A stretch of DNA of 64,000 nt from Streptomyces olivaceoviridis (GCF_014650115.1 NZ_BMUI01000005.1:372001-436000); one strand, 5' to 3'; counted from the first letter of the stretch, positions 1 to 8,024 are shown. Translations and numbers: made by a program. Notes: a model not told the origin generated them from the letters alone.

Positions 1-538
1 CGTGCAGCAACAGCAGCAGCGGGGTGACCAGCAGGACACCCATCGCGTCGCCCACCCACCAGGCGAGCCAGACGGGCCAGAAGCTGTGCGGGGGCACGCT
101 GCCCGTGAGGGCGAGGACGCCGACGCCGACGGACGCGCTGACCAGCATGGCGCCCAACGCGCCCAGGAACACGAGGGCGAGGCCGTCGCGCAGCCGGCTG
201 AGGTCGGTGCGGAAGCCGGCCCGGCGCAGCAGCAGTGCCGCGCACAGGGGTGCGGCGGTGTTCCCGAAGAGGATGCCGAGCACGTCGGGTTCGGGTGTGG
301 TGAGGGACAGGACGGCGAAGAAGGCGCCGAGCGTGATGCCCGGCCAGCAGCCCAGGCCGAGGATGAGCAGCGCGGCGAGGGCGACGCCGGTGGGCGGCCA
401 GACGGGGGTGACGACGGCGCCCTCGACGGTCAGCTGGCACAGCAGGCCGAGCCGGGCCGCCGCGTAGTAGCAGGCGGCGACGGCAAGCAGTCGGACCACC
501 CGGACGCCCGGCCGGCGCAGCTCCTCGAAACCCACCAC
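1..538 (-). CDS. MASE1-domain membrane sensor protein (N-terminal part, cut by window edge)
   Basis: About 179 codons of a membrane protein are visible and the frame runs off the left edge. The N-terminus reads as a MASE1 sensor: a first helix containing YYAAARLGL, then TPVWPPTGVALAALLILG, a WPGI turn, a NTAAPLCAALLLRRAGF segment and WLAWWVGDAMGVLLVTPLLL. MASE1 is an integral membrane sensory domain usually fused to kinase, cyclic-di-GMP or PP2C output domains; the output domain here lies outside the window. Two adjacent GTG codons (538 and 535) are the likely starts. It lies 92 nt downstream of, and on the same strand as, the SpoIIE phosphatase gene, so the two may be co-transcribed. Confidence 0.8.
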   Translation of the reverse strand, partial: MVGFEELRRPGVRVVRLLAVAACYYAAARLGLLCQLTVEGAVVTPVWPPTGVALAALLILGLGCWPGITLGAFFAVLSLTTPEPDVLGILFGNTAAPLCAALLLRRAGFRTDLSRLRDGLALVFLGALGAMLVSASVGVGVLALTGSVPPHSFWPVWLAWWVGDAMGVLLVTPLLLLLH

Positions 539-630
539 AGCAGCAATCTCACACCGATGGCCGCCGGTCGGCGAGGCGAGGCGGTCGGCGGCCCGGCCCG
601 ATGGCTGATGGCGGCCGGACACGGAGCCGC

Positions 631-1461
631 TCAGGCCGGTGCGGCGGGGCCGTCCAGGCCCACCACCAGGACGGCGGCGTCGTCCTCGTGCCCGACGCTC
701 TCGGCGCCCTTGATCACGGCCGCGGCGAGCGCGCGGGCCTCCAGGGCGGCGACGGCGGCGATACCGGCGAGCCGTACCACCTGGTCGAGGCCGTCCTCGA
801 TGTTCAGCGACGGGCCCTCCACGACGCCGTCGGTGAGCAGGACGAAGACCCCGCCGGTGGTGAGCCGGTGCCGGGTGACCGGGAACTCGATGCCCTGTCC
901 GATGCCGAGCGGCGGTCCGCCCTCGTCGTCGATCACGCCGGACTTCCCGTCCGCCGTGGCCCAGACGGAGGGGATGTGACCGGCCCGGGCGCTCTCCAGC
1001 ACCCCGGTGGCCGGGTCGAGCCGCATGAAGGTGCAGGTGGCGAACAGATCGCTGCCCAGGGAGAGCAACAGGTCGTTGGTGCGGGCCAGCAGGTCCCCGG
1101 GATCGCCGGTGACCGAGGCGAGCGCCCGCAGTCCGGCCCGGACCTGGCCCATGAAGGCCGCGGCCTCGATGTTGTGGCCCTGTACGTCGCCGATGGACAG
1201 CCCGATCCGGCCGTCGGGCATGGCGAAGGCGTCGTACCAGTCGCCGCCCACGTTGAGACCGAGGTTGGCGGGCGCGTACCGCACCGCGAGATGGAGGCCG
1301 GGCGCGGTCGGCAGGTCCCGGGGGAGCATGCCGCGTTGCAGGGCGATGGCCAGCTCGACCTGGGTGCGTTGCAGCTCAGCGCGCCGGCGCGCCTGGGCGG
1401 TGAGCGAGCCGAGTCTGGCCAGCAGCTCGTCGCCTTCGTCCATGGTGCGCTTGCGGGGCAT
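631..1461 (-). CDS. SpoIIE-family PP2C serine phosphatase
   Basis: This 276-aa soluble protein has a short N-terminal coiled segment (MDEGDELLARLGSLTAQARR) followed by a complete SpoIIE/PP2C phosphatase domain. Visible motifs are the QRGMLP linker helix, metal-binding GGDWYDAF, IGDVQGHN, RAGHIPSVW, LLTDGVVEG and the terminal EDDAAVLVV. Such enzymes dephosphorylate STAS anti-anti-sigma factors in Streptomyces partner switching. No sensory domain is fused; the MASE1 protein gene just downstream could be a partner. The promoter is probably the AT-rich patch near 1507-1548. The domain call is secure; the target is unknown. Confidence 0.9.
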   Translation of the reverse strand: MPRKRTMDEGDELLARLGSLTAQARRRAELQRTQVELAIALQRGMLPRDLPTAPGLHLAVRYAPANLGLNVGGDWYDAFAMPDGRIGLSIGDVQGHNIEAAAFMGQVRAGLRALASVTGDPGDLLARTNDLLLSLGSDLFATCTFMRLDPATGVLESARAGHIPSVWATADGKSGVIDDEGGPPLGIGQGIEFPVTRHRLTTGGVFVLLTDGVVEGPSLNIEDGLDQVVRLAGIAAVAALEARALAAAVIKGAESVGHEDDAAVLVVGLDGPAAPA

Positions 1462-1506
1462 CGATCACTTCCGGCGGGACGGGTGACCCTCGGAGGGCCG
1501 GTCGCC

Positions 1507-1548
1507 TGAATTCTCGGCAAACGTCTAAATTTTACCTAAATATGATGA
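1507..1548 (-). promoter_or_regulatory. AT-rich promoter patch upstream of the SpoIIE gene
   Basis: This is a sharp AT-rich island in high-GC DNA, 46-87 nt upstream of the SpoIIE start. It contains two direct copies of a CTAAAT element (CTAAATTTTAC, then CTAAATATG). It is the only candidate promoter region in the 154 nt gap. Confidence 0.4.
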
Positions 1549-1615
1549 TCGTGCCTCGGGGGTGGCCGGCCGGGCCCGGACCCCGGCCCGACCGGAGTCC
1601 CGGCCGTGCTCGCGG

Positions 1616-1936
1616 TCAGCGGACCTCGGAGTCGATGCCGGTGATCACCGCGGGCCCGAGCGGTGCCGTCCGCTCGTCCAGTCCCGCCTGCTGGAGCGCG
1701 GAGTCCGCTAGCCTGCGGGCCTCCTCCTCGGCGTGCCGGCCGGTGTCCGCCTCCACGGTCAGACGCAGGGTGAAGGTGTTGTCGTCGTTGACGCTGAGCG
1801 CGTCCAGGTCCTCGGCGCTGCCCATGTGCGTGCCGTGCGGATCGGCGGGCCGGAGCGCTCTGGCCAGCCGGGAGCGGGTGTCGGCCTCGATCCCGGTGGT
1901 GAAGGTGCCGGGGACGCTGATCACGTAGGTCGTCAT
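1616..1936 (-). CDS. Conserved hypothetical protein, 106 aa
   Basis: The small soluble acidic protein begins MTTYVISVPGTFTTG. The start at 1936 is chosen because AGGAAAGGA lies about 9 nt upstream; the frame stays open upstream but has no ribosome site there. No catalytic motif is visible. The mix of beta-like N-terminus and helical middle (RHAEEEARRLADSALQQAG) looks like a folded single domain. I do not recognise a named family. It is monocistronic as far as can be seen and diverges from the secreted protein at 2167. Confidence 0.7.
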   Translation of the reverse strand: MTTYVISVPGTFTTGIEADTRSRLARALRPADPHGTHMGSAEDLDALSVNDDNTFTLRLTVEADTGRHAEEEARRLADSALQQAGLDERTAPLGPAVITGIDSEVR

Positions 1937-2166
1937 GAGACGGGTCCTTTCCTCGGGCGTCCCCCGTCTACCCCGATTCGCGGGCTTCGCACAGCACACA
2001 GCGGGGCGTCCTCCCGCGTCGGGCGCCGTCCCCCGGACGGCGGACGTGCCCGTGTCGGCTCCGGGGCCCGGTGCGGCGGGGGTGGGAGATTGCGGCTGCG
2101 GCCCCTCGGTCCGCCTCTTCCCCACCCCGCCCGACGAAGGACTCCCTCGCGCCGAAGGACTCCCCC

Positions 2167-2529
2167 ATGCCAAGGACGGCCGCGCCCCTGCGCCTGTGCC
2201 GTCCGCTGGCCGCCGTACTCGGCGGTCTCGCCCTCGCCCTGACCACCACGGGTTCCGCGCTCGCCGCCGACGGCACGTTCGTCTGGACCGGGCCCCGGGG
2301 CAAGGCGTACGCCATCGACAACCCCCCGGACGGCAAGTGCCTCGCCATGGCCCAGGAGGCGCGCGGCGCCCGTAACGGGACGAAGAATCCGCTCGTCGTC
2401 TACACGAAGAAGAGGTGCAAGGGGTCGGCGTTGCGGCTCGCCCCCGGCCGCTCGGCGCCCGCGAACGCCCGCTTCGCCGGCGTGGTCTTCGACCCGCGCC
2501 GACCGATCCCCACGGCGCCGGGGGCCTGA
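2167..2529 (+). CDS. Small secreted protein, possibly protease-inhibitor I36-like
   Basis: The 120-aa product has a classic Sec signal peptide (basic N-terminus, hydrophobic AAVLGGLALALTTTGSALA, cleavage likely after ALA). The mature part is about 90 residues with two cysteines (in DGKCLAMAQ and KKRCKGSA) able to form one disulfide, and has GTFVWTGPRGKAYAI near its start. This layout resembles the small beta-rich secreted proteins of the peptidase inhibitor I36 type, but that is a pattern judgement. GAAGGA precedes the ATG. It faces the alpha/beta hydrolase gene with only 6 nt between stop codons. Confidence 0.7.
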   Translation: MPRTAAPLRLCRPLAAVLGGLALALTTTGSALAADGTFVWTGPRGKAYAIDNPPDGKCLAMAQEARGARNGTKNPLVVYTKKRCKGSALRLAPGRSAPANARFAGVVFDPRRPIPTAPGA

Positions 2530-2535
2530 GCCCCC

Positions 2536-3228
2536 TCAGACCCAGCCGTCGAGCGCGCCCATGAAGCCGTCGAAGTCGTCACGGTAGACGCAGTGCCCGG
2601 CTCCCTCGACCGTCCGGACCTCGAAGCCCCGTCGCACCAACTCCTCGTCCAGACCGGGCCGTACGAGTTCGCCGACGCCGGCCAGTACCACCAGGGAGGG
2701 CACCACCGGACGCGCCGGCGTGCGGCTGACCGCGTAGATGCCCGGCAGGACGCGGGCCGAGGCGGGGTCCCAGTCGGCGAGCGTGGCCAGTTCCACGTCC
2801 ACGTCGGCGTCGTCCCAACGCGGATTGAGGCTCTTGACCATCGCGCGGTTCGCGGACTTGAAGGCGGCGAAGTAGGCGGATGCCTCGACCAGTTTCCGGC
2901 GCAGGTCCCAGGCGGGGTCGCAGTAGACGGCCCGGGCGGGCGCCAGCCGTTCGACGGCGCCGGCCAGGGCCATGGCCCCGAGCGAGTGACCGATGACCAG
3001 TTCCGGCCGTTCCGGGAGGGTTTCGACGAGGTCGCCCGCCCAGGTCTCGGGGCTGTACTCGCCCCGGCCGCTCGCGCCGTGCCCGCGCAGGTCCACGCCG
3101 ATGACCCGGTAGCCCTTGCCGGCGAGGACCGGTGCGACCCGGTGCCAGGTGCGGTGGTCGGACATGATTCCGTGCACGAGGACGGCGACCCGGTCGCCGG
3201 TCCCCCACTCGTGCGTGTGCAGCCTCAT
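2536..3228 (-). CDS. Alpha/beta-fold hydrolase
   Basis: The 230-aa cytoplasmic enzyme has an alpha/beta hydrolase core: VLVHGIMSDHRTW (oxyanion strand), GVDLRGHGASG, nucleophile elbow GHSLGAMA, and a late histidine in EGAGHCVYRDD. Substrate cannot be read from sequence. I place the start at 3228, where GGGAGG sits 9 nt upstream; an in-frame ATG 12 codons earlier lacks such a site. It is convergent with the secreted small protein and appears to be a single-gene unit. Confidence 0.88.
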   Translation of the reverse strand: MRLHTHEWGTGDRVAVLVHGIMSDHRTWHRVAPVLAGKGYRVIGVDLRGHGASGRGEYSPETWAGDLVETLPERPELVIGHSLGAMALAGAVERLAPARAVYCDPAWDLRRKLVEASAYFAAFKSANRAMVKSLNPRWDDADVDVELATLADWDPASARVLPGIYAVSRTPARPVVPSLVVLAGVGELVRPGLDEELVRRGFEVRTVEGAGHCVYRDDFDGFMGALDGWV

Positions 3229-3475
3229 CGGCGGCGCCTCCCCCGTCGTACTCCGGCTGATCATGTCATCACGGCCGGCGCGGGTTCCACACCCGGCGGA
3301 CGGCCGGCGTCCATCGTCCCGCGCGCGAAAGCGGAAATCCGGGCGGTCCGCGCGCGTGTCGGCCGGCTTCGGGGGTCGGTGATCCTCTGCGAGGCCGGCA
3401 CGCCACGCCCCACGGCGCCTCCGCGACGACGTCCTCCTGGCCGGTCGCGGGGCGGCCGACGTGCGGTGGGTGCCC

Positions 3476-3826
3476 TCAGACCGTCATCGCGCCGGTCGAA
3501 TCGGGCTGCCCCGAACGCTGTGCCTCGTCCCGGACGAGCATCGACAGGAGCGAGGCCACCGTGAGGCCGATTCCCGCCTCGGCCGGATGCCGCAGGGTCC
3601 TGCTGGGATCGATCCGGTAGGTGTTGCCGCGCCCCTCCCGGGTGTGAGACAGGTAACCATCCTGCTCCAGGTCCACGATGATCTTCTGCACAGCGCGATC
3701 GGTGAGCCGACAGCGCGCGGCGATGTCCCGGATGCGCGCATGTGGGTTGTCCGCGACGGCCGCAAGCACGCGGGCATGGTTCGTCAGGAAGGTCCACCCG
3801 CTGTGCGACTCAGGCACTCCATCCAT
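3476..3826 (-). CDS. Winged-helix transcriptional regulator (MarR/ArsR-like)
   Basis: The 116-aa protein is mostly a winged helix: HARVLAAVADNPHARIRDIAARC (helices 1-2), RLTDRAVQKIIVDLEQDGYL (recognition helix) and wing SHTREGRGNTYRI. A short C-terminal helix (GIGLTVASLLSMLV) may dimerise. This architecture is common among small Streptomyces one-domain regulators. It is divergent from the STAS gene at 3957; the 130 nt between them is AT-rich and holds an inverted repeat (3865-3884), a plausible site for autoregulation. Confidence 0.85.
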   Translation of the reverse strand: MDGVPESHSGWTFLTNHARVLAAVADNPHARIRDIAARCRLTDRAVQKIIVDLEQDGYLSHTREGRGNTYRIDPSRTLRHPAEAGIGLTVASLLSMLVRDEAQRSGQPDSTGAMTV

Positions 3827-3864
3827 GCCCCGAGTCTAGCGACTGGACATTCATGCACTCAAAA

Positions 3865-3884
3865 ACACGTATTGAGATTCGTGT
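3865..3884. promoter_or_regulatory. Inverted repeat between wHTH and STAS genes
   Basis: ACACG, 10 nt spacer, CGTGT. It sits in an AT-rich patch between divergent genes, just upstream of a TTGACG box at 3890-3895 that could serve the STAS gene. This is a candidate operator for the neighbouring winged-helix regulator. Confidence 0.4.
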
Positions 3885-3956
3885 ATTAGTTGACGTACAT
3901 CCGGGTGAGGGGGCAGCGTTGAGTCAGCCCCCTGCGCACACATGCGGGAGAAAGCC

Positions 3957-4490
3957 ATGTACCACCGCATCCACCAGGCCCAGCTCGCCGGCGGGCCCGG
4001 CCTGCCCTGCCCGGGAAGCCGGGAGACCCCGGACAGGCCCCTGCCGACCGGCCTGGCGACCGCCTCCTGCACACCGCGCGGGGGCCGGATCCGCGTCCAG
4101 GTCCTGGGTGAGCTGGACCTGGACTCCGCGGACCGGCTCCGCCCCGGCCTGCACCAAGCACTCGCCGCGTCGGAGCACGGCCTCGACCTGGACCTGGGCG
4201 GGCTCGATTTCTGCGACTGCGCCGGCCTCGGTGTACTGATGGAGCTTCGACAGCGAGCCGACACCCAGGGCAAAACGGTCGTCATCCGCGTCGGCAACCG
4301 CATGGTCGACCGGCTGCTCGCCCTCCTCGGAGCCCGGGAGCTGTTCACGCCGCCGGACCCGCCGCCCATCGAACTGCGTCACCCAGCCCCGGCCGGCGCC
4401 CCCTCCCCGAAAGCAGGGACATCACCAGGCGCCATGTCCTCCCGCACCCGCACGGACGGGACCGGTTGCCGCCAGGCCCCGCGCTGCTGA
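3957..4490 (+). CDS. STAS-domain anti-anti-sigma-factor-like protein lacking the phospho-serine
   Basis: The 177-aa protein has a STAS domain at about residues 42-130: GRIRVQVLGELDLDSADRL, LDLDLGGLDFCDCAGLGVL, TVVIRVGNRMVDRLLALLG. STAS proteins of the SpoIIAA/RsbV type bind anti-sigma kinases and are switched off by phosphorylation of a Ser or Thr just before GL. Here that residue is Ala89 (DCAGL), so the usual switch is missing. N- and C-terminal extensions are proline-rich and low complexity. The start at 3957 follows GGGAG at good spacing; an upstream ATG at 3942 is worse. Paired hairpins follow the stop. Confidence 0.85.
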   Translation: MYHRIHQAQLAGGPGLPCPGSRETPDRPLPTGLATASCTPRGGRIRVQVLGELDLDSADRLRPGLHQALAASEHGLDLDLGGLDFCDCAGLGVLMELRQRADTQGKTVVIRVGNRMVDRLLALLGARELFTPPDPPPIELRHPAPAGAPSPKAGTSPGAMSSRTRTDGTGCRQAPRC

Positions 4491-4503
4491 GACACGGTCC
4501 GCG

Positions 4504-4541
4504 ACCCGCCGGAGGCGGGTTCGGCGGTTGTTTTGCCGAAC
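4504..4541 (+). terminator. Double hairpin after the STAS gene
   Basis: Two overlapping perfect stems: ACCCGCC/GGCGGGT with a 3-nt loop (4504-4520) and GTTCGGC/GCCGAAC with a 9-nt loop containing TTTT (4519-4541). They share two bases, so they are alternatives. They begin 13 nt after the STAS stop codon. Confidence 0.55.
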
Positions 4542-4591
4542 AGCCCCATGGCGATCGATGACTGAGACATACTTCCGGTGGGTCCAACTCC

Positions 4592-4623
4592 TTCTCTCGG
4601 ACGACTTGTTATCAACGAGAGAA
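4592..4623 (+). promoter_or_regulatory. Stem-loop in front of the ribosome site of the small gene
   Basis: TTCTCTCG (4592-4599) pairs perfectly with CGAGAGAA (4616-4623) across a 16-nt loop. The right arm ends 2 nt before the purine-rich GGGGGAG ribosome site, so folding could affect translation of the ORF at 4634. Confidence 0.35.
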
Positions 4624-4633
4624 AGGGGGAGCT

Positions 4634-4846
4634 ATGCGGCTCGCATGGTTGCACCTCGGTGAGGTGCTGCGATCCACGGGGGCGAAGGTACATCGGCGAT
4701 GTACCCGAGCCGTCCGAGCCGTCCGCGCGTGGTACCGGTCCGCCAGGCCCAGCAACCGCGCGTGGACCTGGTTCGACCAGTTTTCGGCGTCGGTGGCTGC
4801 AACCACCTTGCACGACCTCCTGGTCTGGATCACGCGCGGTCGCTGA
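4634..4846 (+). CDS. Small basic tryptophan-rich hypothetical protein, 70 aa
   Basis: The start has one of the best ribosome sites in this region (AAAGGGGGAG, 5 nt before ATG). The product is basic with five tryptophans (for example RAWTWFDQF, DLLVWITRG) and no recognisable motif or signal. Codon use is GC3-rich but not decisive. The opposite strand also has a plausible short gene (4612-4833, with AGGAGG 9 nt before an internal GTG), so the coding strand is uncertain. A perfect 19-bp palindrome (4687-4705) lies within it. Confidence 0.4.
   Translation: MRLAWLHLGEVLRSTGAKVHRRCTRAVRAVRAWYRSARPSNRAWTWFDQFSASVAATTLHDLLVWITRGR
4687..4705. promoter_or_regulatory. Perfect 19-bp palindrome
   Basis: GGTACATCG, one central G, CGATGTACC. 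Two 9-bp arms with no mismatch are far beyond chance for one site. The form is typical of a TetR- or GntR-type operator, but it lies inside a weak ORF rather than at a clear promoter. Confidence 0.45.
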
Positions 4847-4927
4847 CCCGTCGAGGGCGGCCCCCGCAGATGCCGTCACCATGGCGCGGGGGTCGTCCGG
4901 GTCGGACCACTGACCGACCTCACCCTG

Positions 4928-4945
4928 ACGCATCCATAGATGCGT
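4928..4945. promoter_or_regulatory. Palindrome in the 4847-5111 intergenic stretch
   Basis: ACGCATC, CATA, GATGCGT: perfect 7-bp arms. It lies in the 265-nt gap before the glycosyltransferase gene, a gap that shows no other gene. It may be an operator or a small terminator hairpin. Confidence 0.35.
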
Positions 4946-5111
4946 TCGGATGTCTCTACCCTAGCCCTCGAGTTCAATCTGAGACGGCCGAATCTGCAAA
5001 TCTCGTGTCTCCCCCGTCCGAGGTCTCGCGCGCGGCCGTCTGTGCCCGATCGCGCTGCGCCGAAAGCCGCGCCAGCGGTGCGCACCGCCCCAGCGGTCGC
5101 GGGCCGGTGGC

Positions 5112-6320
5112 TCACAGCGGGGAGTGGGCCACCGCCGTCACATAGGCGCCGCACAGCAGGGAGACCAGGGTGAGGGCGCCGTAGACGACTATCGCCGCCG
5201 GCGGGCGCAGCCACCACGTGCGGGCGAGTGCGCGTGCCACCGGGACGAGCAGCGGGAAGGCCGGCAGCAGGAACCGCGGCTTGGAGGAGAAGGAGCCGGA
5301 GCCGCCGACCACGAGGAGGACCAGGAGGCCGGCGAAGACCACCAGGGCCGGCGGGGGGCGCTCCAGGCAGAGCAGGGCGAACAGCAGGACGCCCGACGCG
5401 ACGACCAGGAGGGCCACCGGGTAGACGACGCCCCCGCCGTGCAGGAACAGGGCCTTGAGGAAGCGCACCGAGCCGGCGCCGAAATCAAAGCGGGAGTCCC
5501 AGGCGCGCTGGACGGTGAAGTAGCCGCCGAGGAGGTCTCCCGTACGGCTCCCCACCCACAGCACATAGCCCAGCCAGCCCAGGGGGGCCAGCACGGCTCC
5601 GGCCCACAGCCGCGCGGGGGCCCGGCCGCGCTGCCGCACCGCCTGGTGCCCGGCGGCCAGGGTGACGGCCACCGCCACCGCGAATCCGCTGGGCCGCGCC
5701 AGGCCCGCCAGCGCGGCCAGGGTTCCGGCCCACAGCCAGCGGCCCCTGAGCACGCAGTACAGCGCCCACGCGGCGAGCGCGGCGAACAGCGACTCCGTGT
5801 AGGCGATGGTCAGTTCGACGGCGTGCGGCAGGGCGGCCCACAGGGCGACCAGTGTGGTGGCGACGCCCCGGCCGTACAGATGGTGGCCGACGAGGTAGAC
5901 GCCGTACGCGGCCACGCCCGCGGCCGTCCAGGCGATGAGCAGGGCGGACCGGCCCGGGGTGAGGGGCAGGACGGTGGTCAGTGCTCGGATGAGCGCCGGA
6001 TAGAGGGGGAAGAAGGCCCAGTCGGTCTGGACGGCGCCCTGCGGGGAGATCCAGACGAGGTGGCCGTAGCCGTGGGTGGCGATGTGCAGGTACCAGCGGG
6101 AGTCCCAGGCGTGGGCCAGGTTCCTGACCAGCGGTTGTCCCCGGAGTTCGTTCGTGAGGATCACCGTGAGGAGCCCGGCGAGCCGGACGGCCGCGAACAG
6201 GGCGAGCGCCGGCAGGACGCCCTGCGGCCGGCCGGGCCCGGTCGGCCGGGGCAGCCGGGGGCGCCTCAGGGGGCCGGAGGGGGCCGTCGGTTCGGGCCGG
6301 GGGACGGAGGAGGTGCTCAC
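5112..6320 (-). CDS. Multi-pass membrane glycosyltransferase (PIG-V/mannosyltransferase-like)
   Basis: The 402-aa protein has about nine hydrophobic helices and is likely in the cytoplasmic membrane. A WDSRWYLHIATHGYG motif after the first helix and a YTESLFAALAAWALY helix match the PIG-V-type GT-C fold, which uses polyprenyl-phosphate sugars as donors on the outer face. A late loop, SFSSKPRFLLPAFPLL, is also typical of bacterial members. The start is set at GTG 6320 (VSTSSVPRP) because the only upstream alternative is a TTG without a ribosome site. The acceptor is unknown. It is a single gene, divergent from gap. Confidence 0.82.
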   Translation of the reverse strand: MSTSSVPRPEPTAPSGPLRRPRLPRPTGPGRPQGVLPALALFAAVRLAGLLTVILTNELRGQPLVRNLAHAWDSRWYLHIATHGYGHLVWISPQGAVQTDWAFFPLYPALIRALTTVLPLTPGRSALLIAWTAAGVAAYGVYLVGHHLYGRGVATTLVALWAALPHAVELTIAYTESLFAALAAWALYCVLRGRWLWAGTLAALAGLARPSGFAVAVAVTLAAGHQAVRQRGRAPARLWAGAVLAPLGWLGYVLWVGSRTGDLLGGYFTVQRAWDSRFDFGAGSVRFLKALFLHGGGVVYPVALLVVASGVLLFALLCLERPPPALVVFAGLLVLLVVGGSGSFSSKPRFLLPAFPLLVPVARALARTWWLRPPAAIVVYGALTLVSLLCGAYVTAVAHSPL

Positions 6321-6456
6321 GGCGTCGACCTTGGGCACGCCGGTGGGCAGGTGCAACGCGCGACCCGGGTTTCCGCCGCCCCTCCCCCGGTTTTCACGCG
6401 TCCGGACGCGTCACCGGCCCCGCTCACCCTTTCAAAGGGGCCCACAAGGGTGTGGT

Positions 6457-6462
6457 TATCAT
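6457..6462 (+). promoter_or_regulatory. Likely -10 box of gap
   Basis: TATCAT in an AT-rich dip 31 nt upstream of the GAPDH start, the only good sigma-HrdB-like -10 in this gap. Confidence 0.4.
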
Positions 6463-6493
6463 ATGAGCGCTGCCTAGCTCGAAAGATGGATCT

Positions 6494-7948
6494 GTGACTG
6501 TCAACGACGACTCGTTCACCAACTGGAAGATCCGCGAGGAGATCGCGGAGTCGATGATCCCGCTCATCGGGAAGCTGCACCGCGAGCGGGACGTGACCGT
6601 CCTGCTGCACAGCCGCTCCCTGGTGAACAAGTCGGTGGTCAGCATCCTGAAGACGCACCGCTTCGCCCGGCAGATCGCCGGCGCCGAGCTGTCGGTCACC
6701 GAGACCATGCCGTTCCTCCAGGCCCTGACCGCCCTCGACCTCGGGCCGTCACAGATCGACCTCGGCATGCTGGCCACCACCTACAAGGCCGACGACCGCG
6801 GCCTGAGCGTGGCGGAGTTCACCGCCGAGGCGGTCGCCGGCGCCACGGGGGCCGACAAGATCGAGCGCCGCGAGCCGCGTGACGTCGTGCTGTACGGCTT
6901 CGGCCGCATCGGCCGGCTGGTCGCCCGCCTGCTGATCGAGAAGGCCGGCTCCGGCAACGGCCTCAGGCTGCGCGCCATCGTCGTGCGCGGCGGCGGCGGC
7001 CGGGCCGCCGAAGACCTCGTCAAGCGCGCCTCGCTGCTGCGCCGCGACTCCATCCACGGCCAGTTCCAGGGCACGATCACCGTGGACGAGGGCAGCAGCA
7101 CGATCGTCGCCAACGGCAACGCCATCAAGGTGATCTACGCCGACGACCCGTCGCACGTGGACTACACCGAGTACGGCATCCGGGACGCCATCCTCATCGA
7201 CAACACCGGCAAGTGGCGCGACCGCGAGGGCCTGTCCCAGCACCTGCGCCCCGGCATCGAGAAGGTCGTGCTGACCGCGCCGGGCAAGGGCGACGTCCCG
7301 AACATCGTGCACGGCGTCAACCACGACACCATCAAGCCGGACGAGCAGATCCTGTCCTGCGCCTCCTGCACCACCAACGCGATCGTGCCGCCGCTGAAGG
7401 CCATGGACGACGAGTACGGCGTGCTGCGCGGCCACGTCGAGACCGTCCACTCGTTCACCAACGACCAGAACCTGCTGGACAACTACCACAAGTCCGAGCG
7501 CCGGGGCCGCTCCGCGCCGCTCAACATGGTCATCACCGAGACCGGTGCCGCATCCGCCGTCGCCAAGGCGCTGCCCGACCTCAAGGCGAAGATCAGCGGC
7601 AGCTCGATCCGCGTCCCGGTGCCGGACGTGTCGATCGCGATCCTCAACCTCCAGCTGGCCCGCGAGACCACCCGCGAGGAGGTCCACGACCACCTGCGCG
7701 AGGTGTCGCTGACCTCGTCGCTCAAGCGCCAGATCGACTTCATCACGGCGCCCGACGCGGTCTCCAGCGACTTCATCGGCTCGCGCCACGCCTCGATCGT
7801 GGACGCCGGCGCGCTGAAGGTGGACGGGGACAACGCGATCCTCTACCTCTGGTACGACAACGAGTTCGGCTACTCCTGCCAGGTCGTCCGGGTCGTCCAG
7901 CACGTGTCCGGCGTGGAGTACCCGACGTACCCGGCGCCGGCGGTCTGA
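6494..7948 (+). CDS. gap: Glyceraldehyde-3-phosphate dehydrogenase, long form
   Basis: The 484-aa protein is about 130 residues longer than standard GAPDH because of an N-terminal extension (VNDDSFTNWKIREEIAE onward), a known subtype in actinobacteria and proteobacteria. The NAD-binding motif GFGRIGR is near residue 135 and the catalytic cysteine in SCASCTTNAI is Cys292; the C-terminal YDNEFGYS is intact. It interconverts glyceraldehyde 3-phosphate and 1,3-bisphosphoglycerate. The GTG start is weakly preceded by AGATGG. Whether it serves glycolysis or gluconeogenesis cannot be read. A strong terminator follows. Confidence 0.95.
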   Translation: MTVNDDSFTNWKIREEIAESMIPLIGKLHRERDVTVLLHSRSLVNKSVVSILKTHRFARQIAGAELSVTETMPFLQALTALDLGPSQIDLGMLATTYKADDRGLSVAEFTAEAVAGATGADKIERREPRDVVLYGFGRIGRLVARLLIEKAGSGNGLRLRAIVVRGGGGRAAEDLVKRASLLRRDSIHGQFQGTITVDEGSSTIVANGNAIKVIYADDPSHVDYTEYGIRDAILIDNTGKWRDREGLSQHLRPGIEKVVLTAPGKGDVPNIVHGVNHDTIKPDEQILSCASCTTNAIVPPLKAMDDEYGVLRGHVETVHSFTNDQNLLDNYHKSERRGRSAPLNMVITETGAASAVAKALPDLKAKISGSSIRVPVPDVSIAILNLQLARETTREEVHDHLREVSLTSSLKRQIDFITAPDAVSSDFIGSRHASIVDAGALKVDGDNAILYLWYDNEFGYSCQVVRVVQHVSGVEYPTYPAPAV

Positions 7949-7973
7949 CCGCCCGGGTCCCGCGTACGCGTAC

Positions 7974-8004
7974 GGCCGCCGACCGGGGTTCGCGGTCGGC
8001 GGCC
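7974..8004. terminator. Terminator hairpin between gap and collagenase genes
   Basis: Perfect 12-bp stem GGCCGCCGACCG / CGGTCGGCGGCC with a 7-nt loop, placed between two converging genes, so it probably works in both directions. Confidence 0.75.
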
Positions 8005-8024
8005 ACTGCGCGGGGCGGGTCCGG

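Noticed and set aside
2..979. Long plus-strand open frame at the left edge
   Set aside because: It is antisense to the MASE1 and SpoIIE genes, has Gln/Asp/Gly-biased composition and no ribosome site.
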